From Citrobacter sp. 18056 (GTDB taxonomy: Bacteria > Pseudomonadota > Gammaproteobacteria > Enterobacterales > Enterobacteriaceae), in NCBI GenBank assembly GCA_902706235.1, contig CACSJR010000002.1, forward strand, positions 186,001 to 250,000: a DNA stretch of 64,000 nt, written 5' to 3'. Both the position numbers and the translations under genes were made by a program. The notes beneath the pieces were generated by a model. It ran no database searches. It was not told the DNA's origin and saw only the letters and a program-made list of their open reading frames with translations. Positions within the stretch are counted from its first letter, which is position 1; every line of letters begins with the position of its first letter. Positions 18,679-27,584 of this stretch are shown here, one piece after another.

Positions 18679-18879
18679 CATCTCACAGTGGGCACGTGAA
18701 CAACAAAGAGCTTATTAAGAATAGTCAGTAAAAAGGGTGAGGGGTGGTCACAGGAGTGATTATTCGTGCGGTATCTTTTACGTGACCCGATTCAGCCTTT
18801 CGTATCAGTCGACTAATTATTTGATAAAGATACTGGAAAGTTATTCAGCACAATTTTTGTAAATCGTAAGTAAAAATGT
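18679..18879. other. Intergenic region between yiaG and the MFS gene
   Basis: This AT-rich stretch holds no open frame of note. It presumably contains the yiaG promoter (minus strand), but no -35/-10 pair stands out. Confidence 0.5.
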
Positions 18880-18913
18880 GGCAAAAGGCGGGCGCTGACA
18901 CCCGCCTTTTGCC
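18880..18913 (-). terminator. Terminator of the aromatic-acid type MFS gene
   Basis: A 13-bp perfect stem (GGCAAAAGGCGGG / CCCGCCTTTTGCC, loop of 8) is followed on the minus strand by ACATTTTTAC. It lies 2 bp after the stop of the gene at 18916. Confidence 0.85.
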
Positions 18914-18915
18914 CG

Positions 18916-20283
18916 TTAGGCCTTTTGTGTCGCCTTGCTAACTGGGGCGGCAGCGTTTTCAGCCGGGCGATCGGTTTTGGTCATGGCGTATTTCACCATC
19001 AGCGCGGTGGCGGACAGCAGCGCCGGGACCGCCAGCAGCATGAAGATGGTTTTAAACGACAGCTGCGCCTGCATCAGGAATACACCGCTGAACGCTCCGA
19101 GAATGCCGCCGAAGCGCCCAATGCCCAACATCCACGCCACGCCCGTGGCCCGGCCCTGAGTCGGATAGAACCCGGCCGCCAGCGCGGGCATGGAAGATTG
19201 TGCCCCGTTCATGATGCTGCCTGCGATGAATACCATCACGCCCATCAACACCAGGCTGCTGGTGGAAAACCCAACCAGGCAGACGAATATGCCGGTCAGC
19301 AACCAGCCCACCGCGACCACTTTATTCGGGTTAAATTTGTCCATCAGCGCCCCGAGTACCAGCACGCCAATTCCGCCGCCGAGTGGGAACAGGGCGGTGA
19401 CGATCGAAGCCTGGCTCATGCTGGCGCCCGTTTCCCGGATAAGCAGCGGCAGCCAGCTGGTCAGTAAATAGAAAATCAGCAAGCCCATGAAGTAGGTCAG
19501 GCACAGCATGACCGTGCCGAGCGCGTAGCGTGGCGAGAAAATCACACCCAGCGCCGATTTATCCTGAACGCCACCCGCTTCGTGCAGCACAAAGCGCGTG
19601 TCGGTAGCGATCGGAGCAATGCGACGCAGAATGGTCGCCACCTGCTGCTGAGATTTGTTTTTCGCCACCAGATAACGCACCGATTCCGGCAGCAGGAAAA
19701 TCAGCACAACGGCCAGCACCAGCGGCATCACGCCGCCGAGGATCAGCACGCTTTGCCAGCCATACTGCGGAATTAACCACGCGGAGATAAACCCACCGAG
19801 CGAGGAACCAATCGGGAAACCGACGAACATCAGGTTCACCAGCAAAGAGCGGCGGCGTTCCGGGGCATATTCGCTCATCAGCGTGGCGGCGTTTGGCATT
19901 GCGGCACCGAGGCCAAGCCCGGTGAGGAAGCGCAACAGCGTCAACTGGTTGAGGCTGGTGGCCGCGGCGGTCATCAGGCTGAAGCCGCCGAAAACCACAA
20001 TGGAGAGGATCAGCACTTTTTTACGACCAATGCGGTCGGCCATTGGACCCGCGGTCAGCGCCCCGACGGCGAGCCCGACCAGCGCCGCGCTCATCACTGG
20101 GCCTAACGCAGATTTCTGCACGCCCCATTCCTGCACGAGGTCAGAGGCGATAAAGCCGATAATAGCGGTGTCAAAACCGTCCATCGCCACGGTAATGAAG
20201 CACAGCACGAGGATCATCCACTGGTATTTCGTGAAAGGATTCTCGTTGATAAAGGCCTGGATATCGGTTGTTGTCTTTGTCAT
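18916..20283 (-). CDS. MFS transporter, aromatic acid:H+ symporter (AAHS) type
   Basis: The 455-aa protein has 12 predicted membrane segments and is a major facilitator. The first segment has the DGFDTAIIGFIA motif of the aromatic acid:H+ symporter group (PcaK, MhpT, VanK, BenK relatives). The loop 2-3 motif GPMADRIGRKKVL is intact, as is the loop 8-9 motif GALMDKFNPNKV. The likely substrate is an aromatic acid or a related carboxylate, not determinable here, since no catabolic genes are adjacent. It is a single-gene unit with its own terminator. Two long direct repeats upstream look like operators. Confidence 0.85.
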   Translation of the reverse strand: MTKTTTDIQAFINENPFTKYQWMILVLCFITVAMDGFDTAIIGFIASDLVQEWGVQKSALGPVMSAALVGLAVGALTAGPMADRIGRKKVLILSIVVFGGFSLMTAAATSLNQLTLLRFLTGLGLGAAMPNAATLMSEYAPERRRSLLVNLMFVGFPIGSSLGGFISAWLIPQYGWQSVLILGGVMPLVLAVVLIFLLPESVRYLVAKNKSQQQVATILRRIAPIATDTRFVLHEAGGVQDKSALGVIFSPRYALGTVMLCLTYFMGLLIFYLLTSWLPLLIRETGASMSQASIVTALFPLGGGIGVLVLGALMDKFNPNKVVAVGWLLTGIFVCLVGFSTSSLVLMGVMVFIAGSIMNGAQSSMPALAAGFYPTQGRATGVAWMLGIGRFGGILGAFSGVFLMQAQLSFKTIFMLLAVPALLSATALMVKYAMTKTDRPAENAAAPVSKATQKA

Positions 20284-20307
20284 ATCGCGATTCCTGGGAG
20301 GTAAGTT

Positions 20308-20409
20308 GTGCGATTATCGAACGTAAATCCGTTAATCGTTCATCAATCAAACCATCAGGAGGCTTTTTCGACAACGTGCTGGCCGGGGGAAGCGTGCGAT
20401 TATCGTACG
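20308..20409. promoter_or_regulatory. Two direct repeats upstream of the AAHS transporter, probable operators
   Basis: GTGCGATTATCGAACG (20308-20323) and GTGCGATTATCGTACG (20394-20409) match at 15 of 16 positions and are 86 bp apart. The first is followed by an inverted relative CGTTAATCGTTC. Such sites suit an IclR- or LysR-type regulator encoded elsewhere. Confidence 0.5.
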
Positions 20410-20671
20410 CCAGGCTGACGTCAGTGCCACAAATCTGAAGAAAGGTGCATTAATTCATTTAGTTATAGTTATGAATTCCGGCGCTGGCAATATCATTAAT
20501 TGTGATGTGGGCAACAAATAATTAACATCCTTTACGCGTGAGGAAAGTGTGCGACTTTTCCTAATGCGAATGAAGGAAAGTGTATCCTGCGAGGCTTGCG
20601 TCGACTATCCTTGTCAGCGTCAGGCACGTGTGTGCCAGTTTGCGCTTTTTTTTGGCTGAAGGAGTATGAAA
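20410..20671. other. Intergenic region upstream of yiaF
   Basis: No gene is seen. The region carries the yiaF leader with AAGGAG at 20659-20664. The sequence TGAGGAAAGTGTGCGAC is echoed as TGAAGGAAAGTGTATCC 30 bp later, an imperfect direct repeat of unknown meaning. Confidence 0.45.
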
Positions 20672-21382
20672 ATGGCGACAGGAAAGTCCTGCTCTCGCTG
20701 GTTTGCGTCTGTTGCGGCGTTATTGATGGTAGTTAGCCTGAGTGGGTGTTTCGATAAAGAAGGCGATCAGCGCAAAGCGTTCATCGACTTCCTGCAAAAT
20801 TCCGTGATGCGTAGCGGCGAACGTCTGCCAACGCTGACCACCGATCAGAAAAAACAATTTGGTCCGTTCGTTTCCGATTACGCCGTGATTTACGGTTATT
20901 CTCAGCAGGTGAGCCAGGCGATGGATGCTGGTTTGCGTCCGGTTGTAGACAGCGTGAATGCGATTCGTGTGCCACAGGATTACATGACTCAGCGCGAACC
21001 GCTTCGTCAGGCTAATGGCGCCTTGGGCGTGTTGAGCCAGCAGCTGGAAAACGCCAAAATGCAGGCGGACGGTGCGCATTCGGCACTGAAACAGGCTGAC
21101 GATCTGAAGCCGGTTTACGACCAGGTTTACAACAAAGTCGTGACCCTGCCAGCGAACGCAATGCAGCCGCTGATCCCTGCCGCACAGATCTTCACCCAGC
21201 AGCTGGTGCAGATTGGTGATTTCGTGGCACAGCAAAATACGCAGGTAAGCTTCGTGGCCAACGGAATTCAGTTCCCGACGTCTCAGCAGGCGAGCCAGTA
21301 CAATACGCTGATTGGCCCTCTGGCCGCTCAGCACCAGGCGTTTAATCAGGCCTGGAGCGCGGCGGTTAACGCCACGCGTTAA
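20672..21382 (+). CDS. yiaF: DUF3053 lipoprotein YiaF
   Basis: YiaF is a conserved enterobacterial lipoprotein of unknown function. The 236-aa product has a signal peptide with lipobox VSLSG-Cys26, followed by FDKEGDQRKAFIDFLQ. The mature part is helical and Gln-rich and closely resembles E. coli YiaF. Two starts are possible. The ATG at 20666 is only 1 bp from AAGGAG, whereas 20672 has a 7-bp spacing, so I chose the latter. It converges on ghrB/kguD and ends in a hairpin terminator. Confidence 0.9.
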   Translation: MATGKSCSRWFASVAALLMVVSLSGCFDKEGDQRKAFIDFLQNSVMRSGERLPTLTTDQKKQFGPFVSDYAVIYGYSQQVSQAMDAGLRPVVDSVNAIRVPQDYMTQREPLRQANGALGVLSQQLENAKMQADGAHSALKQADDLKPVYDQVYNKVVTLPANAMQPLIPAAQIFTQQLVQIGDFVAQQNTQVSFVANGIQFPTSQQASQYNTLIGPLAAQHQAFNQAWSAAVNATR

Positions 21383-21390
21383 GCATGAAA

Positions 21391-21420
21391 ACCGGGTGGC
21401 GTCCTGTCACCCGGTCTCTT
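21391..21420 (+). terminator. Terminator between yiaF and ghrB
   Basis: The 8-bp stem ACCGGGTG / CACCCGGT (loop of 9) is followed by CTCTTTCTC on the plus strand. It may act in both directions weakly. Confidence 0.6.
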
Positions 21421-21422
21421 TC

Positions 21423-22394
21423 TCATTGCACCTGCGGGTTCACGCAGTTCTTCTCAATCTTTCCGTTTAACGCATCAATCAGATTATCGACCGCCGTGGC
21501 CGCCATGTTGTAACGCGTCTCATGGGTGGCAGAACCGATATGCGGCAGCGCCACGACGTTGGGCAGCTTGAGCAATTCTGACGAAACCGGCAGCGGTTCC
21601 TGCTCGAATACATCCAGACCCGCCGCATGGATTTCGCCTGCCTTTAACGCGGCGACTAACGCGTTTTCATCCACTACCTGGCCACGTCCGGCGTTAATGA
21701 AAATGGCCGACGACTTCATTTTGGCGAACTCGGCGGCGCCGAACAGATGACGGGTTTCGTCGGTCAGCGGCAGGATAGAACAGACAAAATCAGCTTCCTG
21801 GAGCAGGGTGTCGAGGTCGCAATGGCGCGCGTTAAAGCGTTCATCCGCCTCTTTATGTTGACGACGCGCGTTGTACAAAACCGGCATACCGAAACCGAAA
21901 TGCGCGCGCTGCGCCAGCGCCAGGCCAATGCGGCCCATCCCGACAATACCAATGGTTTTGTGGTGCACGTCGGTGCCAAACCAGTCCGGGCCAATGCCTT
22001 TGGTCCATTCGCCGGCTTTCACGCGTTCGGCCACTTCGACCACCCGGCGCGCGCTGCTCAGGATCAACGCCATCAGCGTATCGGCCACGGTTTCGGTCAG
22101 GGCGGCCGGGGTGTGCATCAGTAAAACGCGGCGGGCATTCAGCGCATCGACATCGAAATTGTCGTAGCCGACGGAAATGGTGGAGGTGGCGCGCAGGGCG
22201 GGCATGTTATCCAGCAGCGCGGCGTCCACTTTTTCGCTTGAGCCAAGCAGGCCCACGGCATTTTTGAATGCGTCTGCGTGATTCTGAACGGTATCCGCGT
22301 CCAGGTTCGGCATTTTTGTGACCGAAAAATGGGCCTCAAGGCGGCGTTGCAAATCGTCAGGTAATGATTTGTAGAGAATGACGGACGGTTTCAT
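21423..22394 (-). CDS. ghrB: 2-ketoaldonate/glyoxylate reductase (GhrB; KguD role)
   Basis: This is a D-isomer-specific 2-hydroxyacid dehydrogenase of 323 aa, close to E. coli GhrB (TkrA). The NAD(P)-binding motif is GIVGMGRIG (149-157). The catalytic residues are in place: Arg237 (INAGRG), Glu266 (VFEQE) and His285 (LPHIGSAT). In E. coli the enzyme reduces 2-ketogluconate, hydroxypyruvate and glyoxylate. Here it is the last gene of a ptxS-kguE-kguK-kguT-kguD-like operon, so its main job is probably reduction of 2-keto-6-phosphogluconate to 6-phosphogluconate. It starts 21 bp after the transporter gene. Confidence 0.93.
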   Translation of the reverse strand: MKPSVILYKSLPDDLQRRLEAHFSVTKMPNLDADTVQNHADAFKNAVGLLGSSEKVDAALLDNMPALRATSTISVGYDNFDVDALNARRVLLMHTPAALTETVADTLMALILSSARRVVEVAERVKAGEWTKGIGPDWFGTDVHHKTIGIVGMGRIGLALAQRAHFGFGMPVLYNARRQHKEADERFNARHCDLDTLLQEADFVCSILPLTDETRHLFGAAEFAKMKSSAIFINAGRGQVVDENALVAALKAGEIHAAGLDVFEQEPLPVSSELLKLPNVVALPHIGSATHETRYNMAATAVDNLIDALNGKIEKNCVNPQVQ

Positions 22395-22415
22395 TCCTTT
22401 CTCCAGATAAAGGGT

Positions 22416-23696
22416 TTAAGCGTGGCGTGCGCCGACGGGAAGCTTCTGATTATTAGCAGGCTTAACAATTAAAGTCAGCCACACTGAGACGAAAAGTGCC
22501 ACCCCCATAAATATGTAGGAGGCAGAGGGCGTGCCGGTTGCGCCGTTGAGGTAGCCGACAAACCAGGAGCCGAAGAACGAGCCGAGCGCCCCCATGCTGT
22601 TGATCAGCGCCATCGCGCCACCGGCCACGTTACGCGGCAACATCTCCGGCACAATGGCGAAGAACGGCCCGTATGGGGCGTACATCGCGGCACCGGCAAT
22701 CACCAGCAGGCTGTAGGAAATCCAGAAGTGATCGGCCCCGACGGCCCAGGAACCGATAAATGCCAGGCCGCCAATCAGCAGCAATGGCCAGACGAACAGC
22801 TTACGGTTTTGCATCTTATCGGAGGCCCAAGAGGCGAGGATCATGGCGATGGTGGCGGCCAGATACGGCACCGCTGACAGCCAGCCCACTTCTACCATGC
22901 CTAAGTTTTCACCGCCGCTGCGGATAATGGACGGCAGCCACAGCACGAAGCCATACACCCCGATGCTCCAGGCAAAATATTGCAGGCACAGCAGAATGAC
23001 GTTCCGCGAGCGGAAGGCTTCGCCATAGTTACGCACGGCTTTGATACCCTGCTGTTCCTGATTGAGCTGTTCCTGCAACGCAGATTTTTCCGCTTCAGAC
23101 AGCCAGCCCACCTGCGCAGGTTTGTCTTTCACCAGCACCCACCAACAGAAAGCCCAAATCACCGCCGGGATACCTTCAAAGATAAACATCTCACGCCAGC
23201 CGAAGGACTGAATCAGATAGCCCGACACCACCGACATCCACAGCACCGTCACCGGGTTGCCGAGGATCAGGAAAGTGTTGGCGCGTGAGCGTTCTGATTT
23301 GGTGAACCAGTTGCTGATGTAAATCAGCATTGCCGGCATCACCGCGGCTTCGACCACGCCCAGAATAAAGCGGATCGCCGCCAGCATTGGGATATTACTG
23401 ACCATCCCGGTCAGCGAGGCGCAGCCGCCCCACAGGATCAGGCACACAAAAATCAGTTTGCGCACGCTGCGGCGTTCGGCGTACATCGCACCGGGGATCT
23501 GGAAGAAGAAATAGCCGAGGAAAAACAGCGCGCCGAGCAGCGAGGACACACCTTTGGTGATGCCGAGGTCATCGTTGATCCCCGCGGCGGAGGCGAATGA
23601 GAAGTTGGCGCGGTCGAGATACGCCAGGCTGTAGGTGATAAACACGATGGGCATGATGTACAGCCAGCGCTTCGTGGCAGGATTTGAACGGTTCAT
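22416..23696 (-). CDS. kguT: 2-ketogluconate MFS transporter (KguT-like)
   Basis: The 426-aa protein is a 12-segment major facilitator of the anion:cation symporter family (hexuronate/2-ketogluconate type). It has the first-helix motif ITYSLAYLDRANFSFA and the loop MYAERRSVRKLI. Position between a PfkB kinase and a 2-ketoaldonate reductase, in the same order as the Pseudomonas kgu operon, points to 2-ketogluconate uptake. The substrate is inferred from this context. A 104-bp gap separates it from the kinase gene and has no strong terminator. Confidence 0.85.
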   Translation of the reverse strand: MNRSNPATKRWLYIMPIVFITYSLAYLDRANFSFASAAGINDDLGITKGVSSLLGALFFLGYFFFQIPGAMYAERRSVRKLIFVCLILWGGCASLTGMVSNIPMLAAIRFILGVVEAAVMPAMLIYISNWFTKSERSRANTFLILGNPVTVLWMSVVSGYLIQSFGWREMFIFEGIPAVIWAFCWWVLVKDKPAQVGWLSEAEKSALQEQLNQEQQGIKAVRNYGEAFRSRNVILLCLQYFAWSIGVYGFVLWLPSIIRSGGENLGMVEVGWLSAVPYLAATIAMILASWASDKMQNRKLFVWPLLLIGGLAFIGSWAVGADHFWISYSLLVIAGAAMYAPYGPFFAIVPEMLPRNVAGGAMALINSMGALGSFFGSWFVGYLNGATGTPSASYIFMGVALFVSVWLTLIVKPANNQKLPVGARHA

Positions 23697-23800
23697 AAGC
23701 GTGCCTCTGTTACTGAGGAAATGGCTACCGCGGTATGTAGGGTACAGGGTAGCGTTGTTTGGGTGTTTCGGTTGCTGCCGTCCGGTGTGTGGTAAAGGGA

Positions 23801-24745
23801 TTACCCGGCCTCGCCGAGCGCTTCCCGGGTGGGTAATCCTTCGCTGTCGCCCTGGACCTGAATCGCCAGCGAGCCAATTTTGTTACCGCGCGCGACTGCC
23901 TGCGACAGGGTTTTGCCTTCCAGCAGTGCGCTGATCGTGCCAACCGCGAAGCCATCGCCTGCGCCCACGGTATCGACGACGTTTTCCACCTTTTCGGCGG
24001 TTACGCTGCCATGCTCGCCATCCGCGCTTTGGTACCACGCGCCGTCGGCCCCGGTTTTAATCACCACCGCTTTTACGCCACGGCTCAGGTAAAAATCAGC
24101 AATGCCTTCCGGCGTGCGCTGTCCGGTCAAAATAAGTCCCTCTTTCAGCCCCGGTAATACCCAGTCGGCCTGGCAGGCGAGATGATTCAGTTTCTCGACC
24201 ATTTCCGCTTCGCTTTTCCACAGCACCGGCCGCAGGTTTGGGTCAAAAGAGAGCGTTTTCCCGGCGCGTTTCATGGCATTCGCTGCGTGATCGAGCAGTT
24301 CGTAGGCGCTGCCAGATAACGCGGCCGCCACGCCGCTGAGGTGCAAATGACGGGCTGACAGAAAGTGCGCGGAATCGAAATCGTCTTGGCTGAGATGGCT
24401 GGCGGCGGAGCCTTTGCGGAAGTATTCCACAATGGGATCGGTTCCATTTTCGACTTTGGATTTCAGCTGAAAACCGGTCGGATAACGCCCGTCGACGGTG
24501 ACGCCTGCGCTATCAATGCCTTCCTGTTTGAGCGAGTCCAGCACGAACTCGCCGAAGCTGTCATCGCCTACCCGGCTGACCCAGCTGACGTTTAGTCCGA
24601 GGCGCGCCAGACCGGTAGCGACGTTTAGCTCTGCCCCGGCCACGCGTTTGATAAATGACTCAACCTGGCTGAGCGGCCCGGTTTTCTGGGCGACAAACAT
24701 CGCCATGGCTTCACCGATAGTGATCACATCCAGTGTCTGATTCAT
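23801..24745 (-). CDS. kguK: 2-ketogluconate kinase (KguK-like, PfkB family)
   Basis: The 314-aa cytoplasmic sugar kinase belongs to the PfkB/ribokinase family. It starts with VITIGEAMAMF and ends its fold with the PfkB signature DTVGAGDGFAVG, which holds the catalytic Asp. It also has the N-terminal sugar-binding GAELNVATGLARLG. By operon context it should phosphorylate 2-ketogluconate to 2-keto-6-phosphogluconate; 2-keto-3-deoxygluconate is an alternative for this subfamily, but a dedicated kdgK exists at 61877. It starts 2 bp after the kguE stop. Confidence 0.88.
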   Translation of the reverse strand: MNQTLDVITIGEAMAMFVAQKTGPLSQVESFIKRVAGAELNVATGLARLGLNVSWVSRVGDDSFGEFVLDSLKQEGIDSAGVTVDGRYPTGFQLKSKVENGTDPIVEYFRKGSAASHLSQDDFDSAHFLSARHLHLSGVAAALSGSAYELLDHAANAMKRAGKTLSFDPNLRPVLWKSEAEMVEKLNHLACQADWVLPGLKEGLILTGQRTPEGIADFYLSRGVKAVVIKTGADGAWYQSADGEHGSVTAEKVENVVDTVGAGDGFAVGTISALLEGKTLSQAVARGNKIGSLAIQVQGDSEGLPTREALGEAG

Positions 24746-24747
24746 GC

Positions 24748-25494
24748 TTATTCCTCGCGTAACCAGCGGACATAGCGACGGGTGACGGCCACCAGATCGT
24801 CGCCTTCAAGCGGAAATTCGATGCCGCGCGGTACGTTGTCAGGCAAGGCGTTGAGCAGGGCGGCCCAGCGCGGGTTGTCGTCCGGGGTTATTGCCCGCCA
24901 GCCGTCATGGTGCGGTTCGGCGGCTTTGACGTGAACGTATCCCACGCTCGGAGCCAGCCGCTGTGCGGCCTGTTCCGGGGAATCGCCCAGCCACAGCCAG
25001 TTGCCCATATCAAACGTCAGACGAATCGGTAACGCATGTACGCGTACGGCGGCCTGGAAGCGCTGCATCGGGGCCAGTTTGCCGCAGTCTGTCTGGTCGT
25101 TTTCAATCACCAGCGCCACCGGGCTGTTGGTCAGAATGGCGCGCAGAGTTTCCAGCGCGGCAGGCTGCGTGAAATGACCCAGAGAGAGTTTCAGCCAGGC
25201 GGCGTTCAGAGCCTGGGTTTCCAGAAGCAATGAGCGGAGATTGGGATTCAGGCTGCCGTCGGTTTCAAACAGCCCTTCCGGCGCGGAATAGCAGGCCATC
25301 AGGTTGTGCTGAGAGATGTCAGCCGCCAGCTGTGGCAGGGTGTCGATCTCCTGCGGAGTAAACAGTTCTCGGCGGATTTCGACGCCGTCGGCGCCTGCCG
25401 CCGCAATGATGGACAGCACGCCGCGCTGCCCTCCGAGGGTCATCACGCGGTCGCGGCCATAGGCGGCGGTTACGACGATGATTTTTCTTGCCAT
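24748..25494 (-). CDS. kguE: Sugar phosphate isomerase/epimerase (KguE-like)
   Basis: The 248-aa TIM-barrel protein belongs to the AP-endonuclease-2-like sugar isomerase/epimerase family. Metal-site segments are recognisable as GADGVEIRRELF, VIENDQTDCGK, LTFDMGNWLW and VGYVHVKAAEPH. It is the first enzyme gene of the kgu-like operon, as in Pseudomonas. Its exact biochemical role is not established even there. It lies 109 bp from the regulator gene, and a perfect operator palindrome is in the gap. Confidence 0.85.
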   Translation of the reverse strand: MARKIIVVTAAYGRDRVMTLGGQRGVLSIIAAAGADGVEIRRELFTPQEIDTLPQLAADISQHNLMACYSAPEGLFETDGSLNPNLRSLLLETQALNAAWLKLSLGHFTQPAALETLRAILTNSPVALVIENDQTDCGKLAPMQRFQAAVRVHALPIRLTFDMGNWLWLGDSPEQAAQRLAPSVGYVHVKAAEPHHDGWRAITPDDNPRWAALLNALPDNVPRGIEFPLEGDDLVAVTRRYVRWLREE

Positions 25495-25543
25495 CCGGGA
25501 CTCCAGAACGAAATAAGAGTGGGTTTCTCTGTATTACGCTAGA

Positions 25544-25557
25544 TGGAACCGGTTCCA
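25544..25557. promoter_or_regulatory. PtxS-type operator palindrome upstream of kguE
   Basis: TGGAACCGGTTCCA is a perfect 14-bp palindrome with the central CG typical of LacI-family operators. It differs from the known Pseudomonas PtxS site TGAAACCGGTTTCA by one base in each half. It sits 50 bp upstream of the kguE start. Confidence 0.8.
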
Positions 25558-25603
25558 AAGAAAAGGCGGCGTTGTCTAATTTATGATCGTCATCACAGGG
25601 GAA

Positions 25604-26620
25604 TTAGCGGCTGGTGGATCCCCGGACGATCAGTTCGCCGGAGAAAACCTGTTCGCGGATCGGGTCGCTGCTGCCTTCGATCCGGCGCACCACCTGCTCT
25701 ACGGCGGCATAGCCGATTTTCCAGGTAGGCTGTTTGAGCGTGGTAATACCCACACCTGCCAGCTCTGCCCATTCAAGTTCGTCAAAACCGAGCAGGCCGA
25801 TATCGCTGCCCCAGTGCAGACCAAGGCGTTTGAGCGACCGCGCCACCTGCAGCGTCAGTGCGCCGTTGGCGGAAATCACGGCTTTGCGCATTCCGCGATG
25901 GGTAGCGTGGAATTGACGCAGCGCGTTATCGATGAGTGCGCCGTCGTTCAGTGGCACTTCGGCGTTTTCGGCGCTGATGCCCGGATAGCGGGCCAGCGTG
26001 GTGCGGTAGGCGGCCAGGCGTTCGCGTCGGGTGTTGACGCTCCCGAGCGGTTCGCTGAGAAACAGCAGGGCTTCAAACCCTTGATCGACGAGGTGTTCGG
26101 TGGCGGTAGTGGCGGCCTGGGTGTTATCCAGTCCGACTACGTCGCAGGCAAAATCCGGAATTTTTCGGTCAATAAGCACCATCGGCAGGGCCGACTGTTG
26201 CAGGCGACTCAGGCCTTCTTCGTGCATTCCCACGGCATTAACCACAATCCCTTCCACCTGGTAACTGCGCAGTAAATCGAGATAGTGTCGTTCCTGATCT
26301 ACTTCGTTATTGGTGTTACACACCAGCGGCGTAAACCCCTGTTCGCGACAGGCGGCTTCGATCCCGCTTAATACGTTGACGGAATAGGGATTAGTGATAT
26401 CGGCGATGATAAGTCCAATAAGGCGAGTGCGGCCATGCTTCAGGCCCCGCGCCATCAGGCTTGGACGATAGTCGAGTTCGGCAATAGCGTGTTCGATTCG
26501 CGCCAGAAGGGCATCTGAGAGTAGATGCTTTTCGCCGTTAAGATAACGCGAAACGCTGGTCTTACCCGTTTTTGCCGCTTTCGCTACGTCGCTGATGGTG
26601 GCTCGCGCCTTGTTCGCCAT
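25604..26620 (-). CDS. ptxS: LacI-family regulator of the 2-ketogluconate operon (PtxS-like)
   Basis: The 338-aa regulator has an N-terminal LacI helix-turn-helix (TISDVAKAAKTGKTSVSRYLNG, then the hinge YRPSLMARGLKHGRTRLIGLI) and a periplasmic-binding-like sugar domain. The start at 26620 follows GGAAG; the frame extends 43 codons further but without family similarity. It is the first gene of the kgu-like cluster, in the order of Pseudomonas ptxS-kguEKTD, and most likely represses it until 2-ketogluconate or a derivative binds. The symbol is by context and family, not by tested function. Confidence 0.82.
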   Translation of the reverse strand: MANKARATISDVAKAAKTGKTSVSRYLNGEKHLLSDALLARIEHAIAELDYRPSLMARGLKHGRTRLIGLIIADITNPYSVNVLSGIEAACREQGFTPLVCNTNNEVDQERHYLDLLRSYQVEGIVVNAVGMHEEGLSRLQQSALPMVLIDRKIPDFACDVVGLDNTQAATTATEHLVDQGFEALLFLSEPLGSVNTRRERLAAYRTTLARYPGISAENAEVPLNDGALIDNALRQFHATHRGMRKAVISANGALTLQVARSLKRLGLHWGSDIGLLGFDELEWAELAGVGITTLKQPTWKIGYAAVEQVVRRIEGSSDPIREQVFSGELIVRGSTSR

Positions 26621-26716
26621 GAGGGCTTCCTTCACCTGAATGTGTGAACACCTTAGCGCGAAAATAAGCGATGGCAAGCCGTTAATGCTGGTGCTGGCGG
26701 GTGTTTTCGTCGCAAG

Positions 26717-26752
26717 CGTTGGCCGGGGCGGCGAAACCCTCCCCGGCACAAC
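26717..26752 (-). terminator. Hairpin after yiaD
   Basis: A GC-rich imperfect stem (CGTTG-T-GCCGGGG on the minus strand, pairing with CCCCGGC-C-AACG) lies just after the yiaD stop. It lacks a good T run, so it is at best a weak terminator. Confidence 0.4.
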
Positions 26753-26754
26753 GA

Positions 26755-27417
26755 TTACTGCAGCGGGCTGAGGGTGATTTCTACGCGACGGTTCTGCGCT
26801 TTCCCTTCGGCGGTGCTGTTGCTGGCGATGGGATTCGCTGGCCCCATTCCGCTGGTGCGGATGCGGTTCGCGGTGACGCCCTGGGTGATAAGGGAGCTGG
26901 CTACTGAATCGGCACGCTGCTGGGACAGACGCATGTTCAGCTCCTGGCCGCCGGTGCTGTCGGTGTAGCCGACCACGTTAACTGCGGTTTTTTCGTACTC
27001 TTTCAGCACCATCGCCACGCCGGTCAGGGTGTTGGCCCCGGCCGGTTTCAGGTTGGCGCTGCTGCTGTCGAAGGTGACGTTATTCGGCATGTTCAGCACG
27101 ATGTTGTCGCCATTACGGGTGACGCTGACGCCTGTGCCCTGCATTTTTTCGCGCAGCTTGGCTTCCTGCACATCCATGTAATAACCGACGCCACCACCAA
27201 CGGCTGCGCCTGCTGCGGCGCCGATCAATGCGCCTTTGCCGCGATCGTGTTTGGAGGAAGAGAGCATGCCGATACCCGCTCCCGCCAGTGCGCCAATACC
27301 CGCACCAATGCCGGATTTACCGGCTTCACGTTCACCGGTGTAAGGGTTGGTGGTACAGCCTGACAGGGCCAGCGCGCCGCTTACCATTGCAGCAATCATG
27401 ATTACGCGTTTTTTCAT
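26755..27417 (-). CDS. yiaD: OmpA-domain outer-membrane lipoprotein YiaD
   Basis: YiaD is a 220-aa lipoprotein with lipobox ALSG-Cys21. A glycine-zipper segment ([17 protein letters not shown] and [17 protein letters not shown], residues 35-80) follows, and the C-terminal half (about 105-219) is an OmpA-like peptidoglycan-binding domain with [10 protein letters not shown] and LSQQRADSV. It probably bridges the outer membrane and the cell wall; E. coli yiaD was found as a multicopy suppressor of bamB/degP-type defects. It is divergent from bisC. Confidence 0.92.
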   Translation of the reverse strand: MKKRVIMIAAMVSGALALSGCTTNPYTGEREAGKSGIGAGIGALAGAGIGMLSSSKHDRGKGALIGAAAGAAVGGGVGYYMDVQEAKLREKMQGTGVSVTRNGDNIVLNMPNNVTFDSSSANLKPAGANTLTGVAMVLKEYEKTAVNVVGYTDSTGGQELNMRLSQQRADSVASSLITQGVTANRIRTSGMGPANPIASNSTAEGKAQNRRVEITLSPLQ

Positions 27418-27584
27418 CTTCTTTCCTTAATCCTTTATATTCTTTGCCAGCGCAAACGTGGCGGTTGATTATGACGCCCGATTGTGAGGAAAATTCCAGA
27501 ACGATCCGAAAATATGTAAATAAATGGAACGGTGATGAAAAAATCGCCGTCGTAACACCTGCATCCGTCAACCAGGAGCCTGTT

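Noticed and set aside
25583-26275. 230-codon plus-strand frame opposite the PtxS-like gene
   Set aside because: It lies opposite a LacI-family gene with intact helix-turn-helix; no start signal.
26620-26749. Longer N-terminus for the PtxS-like regulator
   Set aside because: The extra 43 residues have no LacI-family similarity, and the ATG at 26620 has a good ribosome site directly before ANKARATISDVAK.
27444-27584. Upstream extension of bisC
   Set aside because: The open frame continues, but only the TTG at 27585 has an AGGAG at the right distance and yields the conserved 777-aa length.
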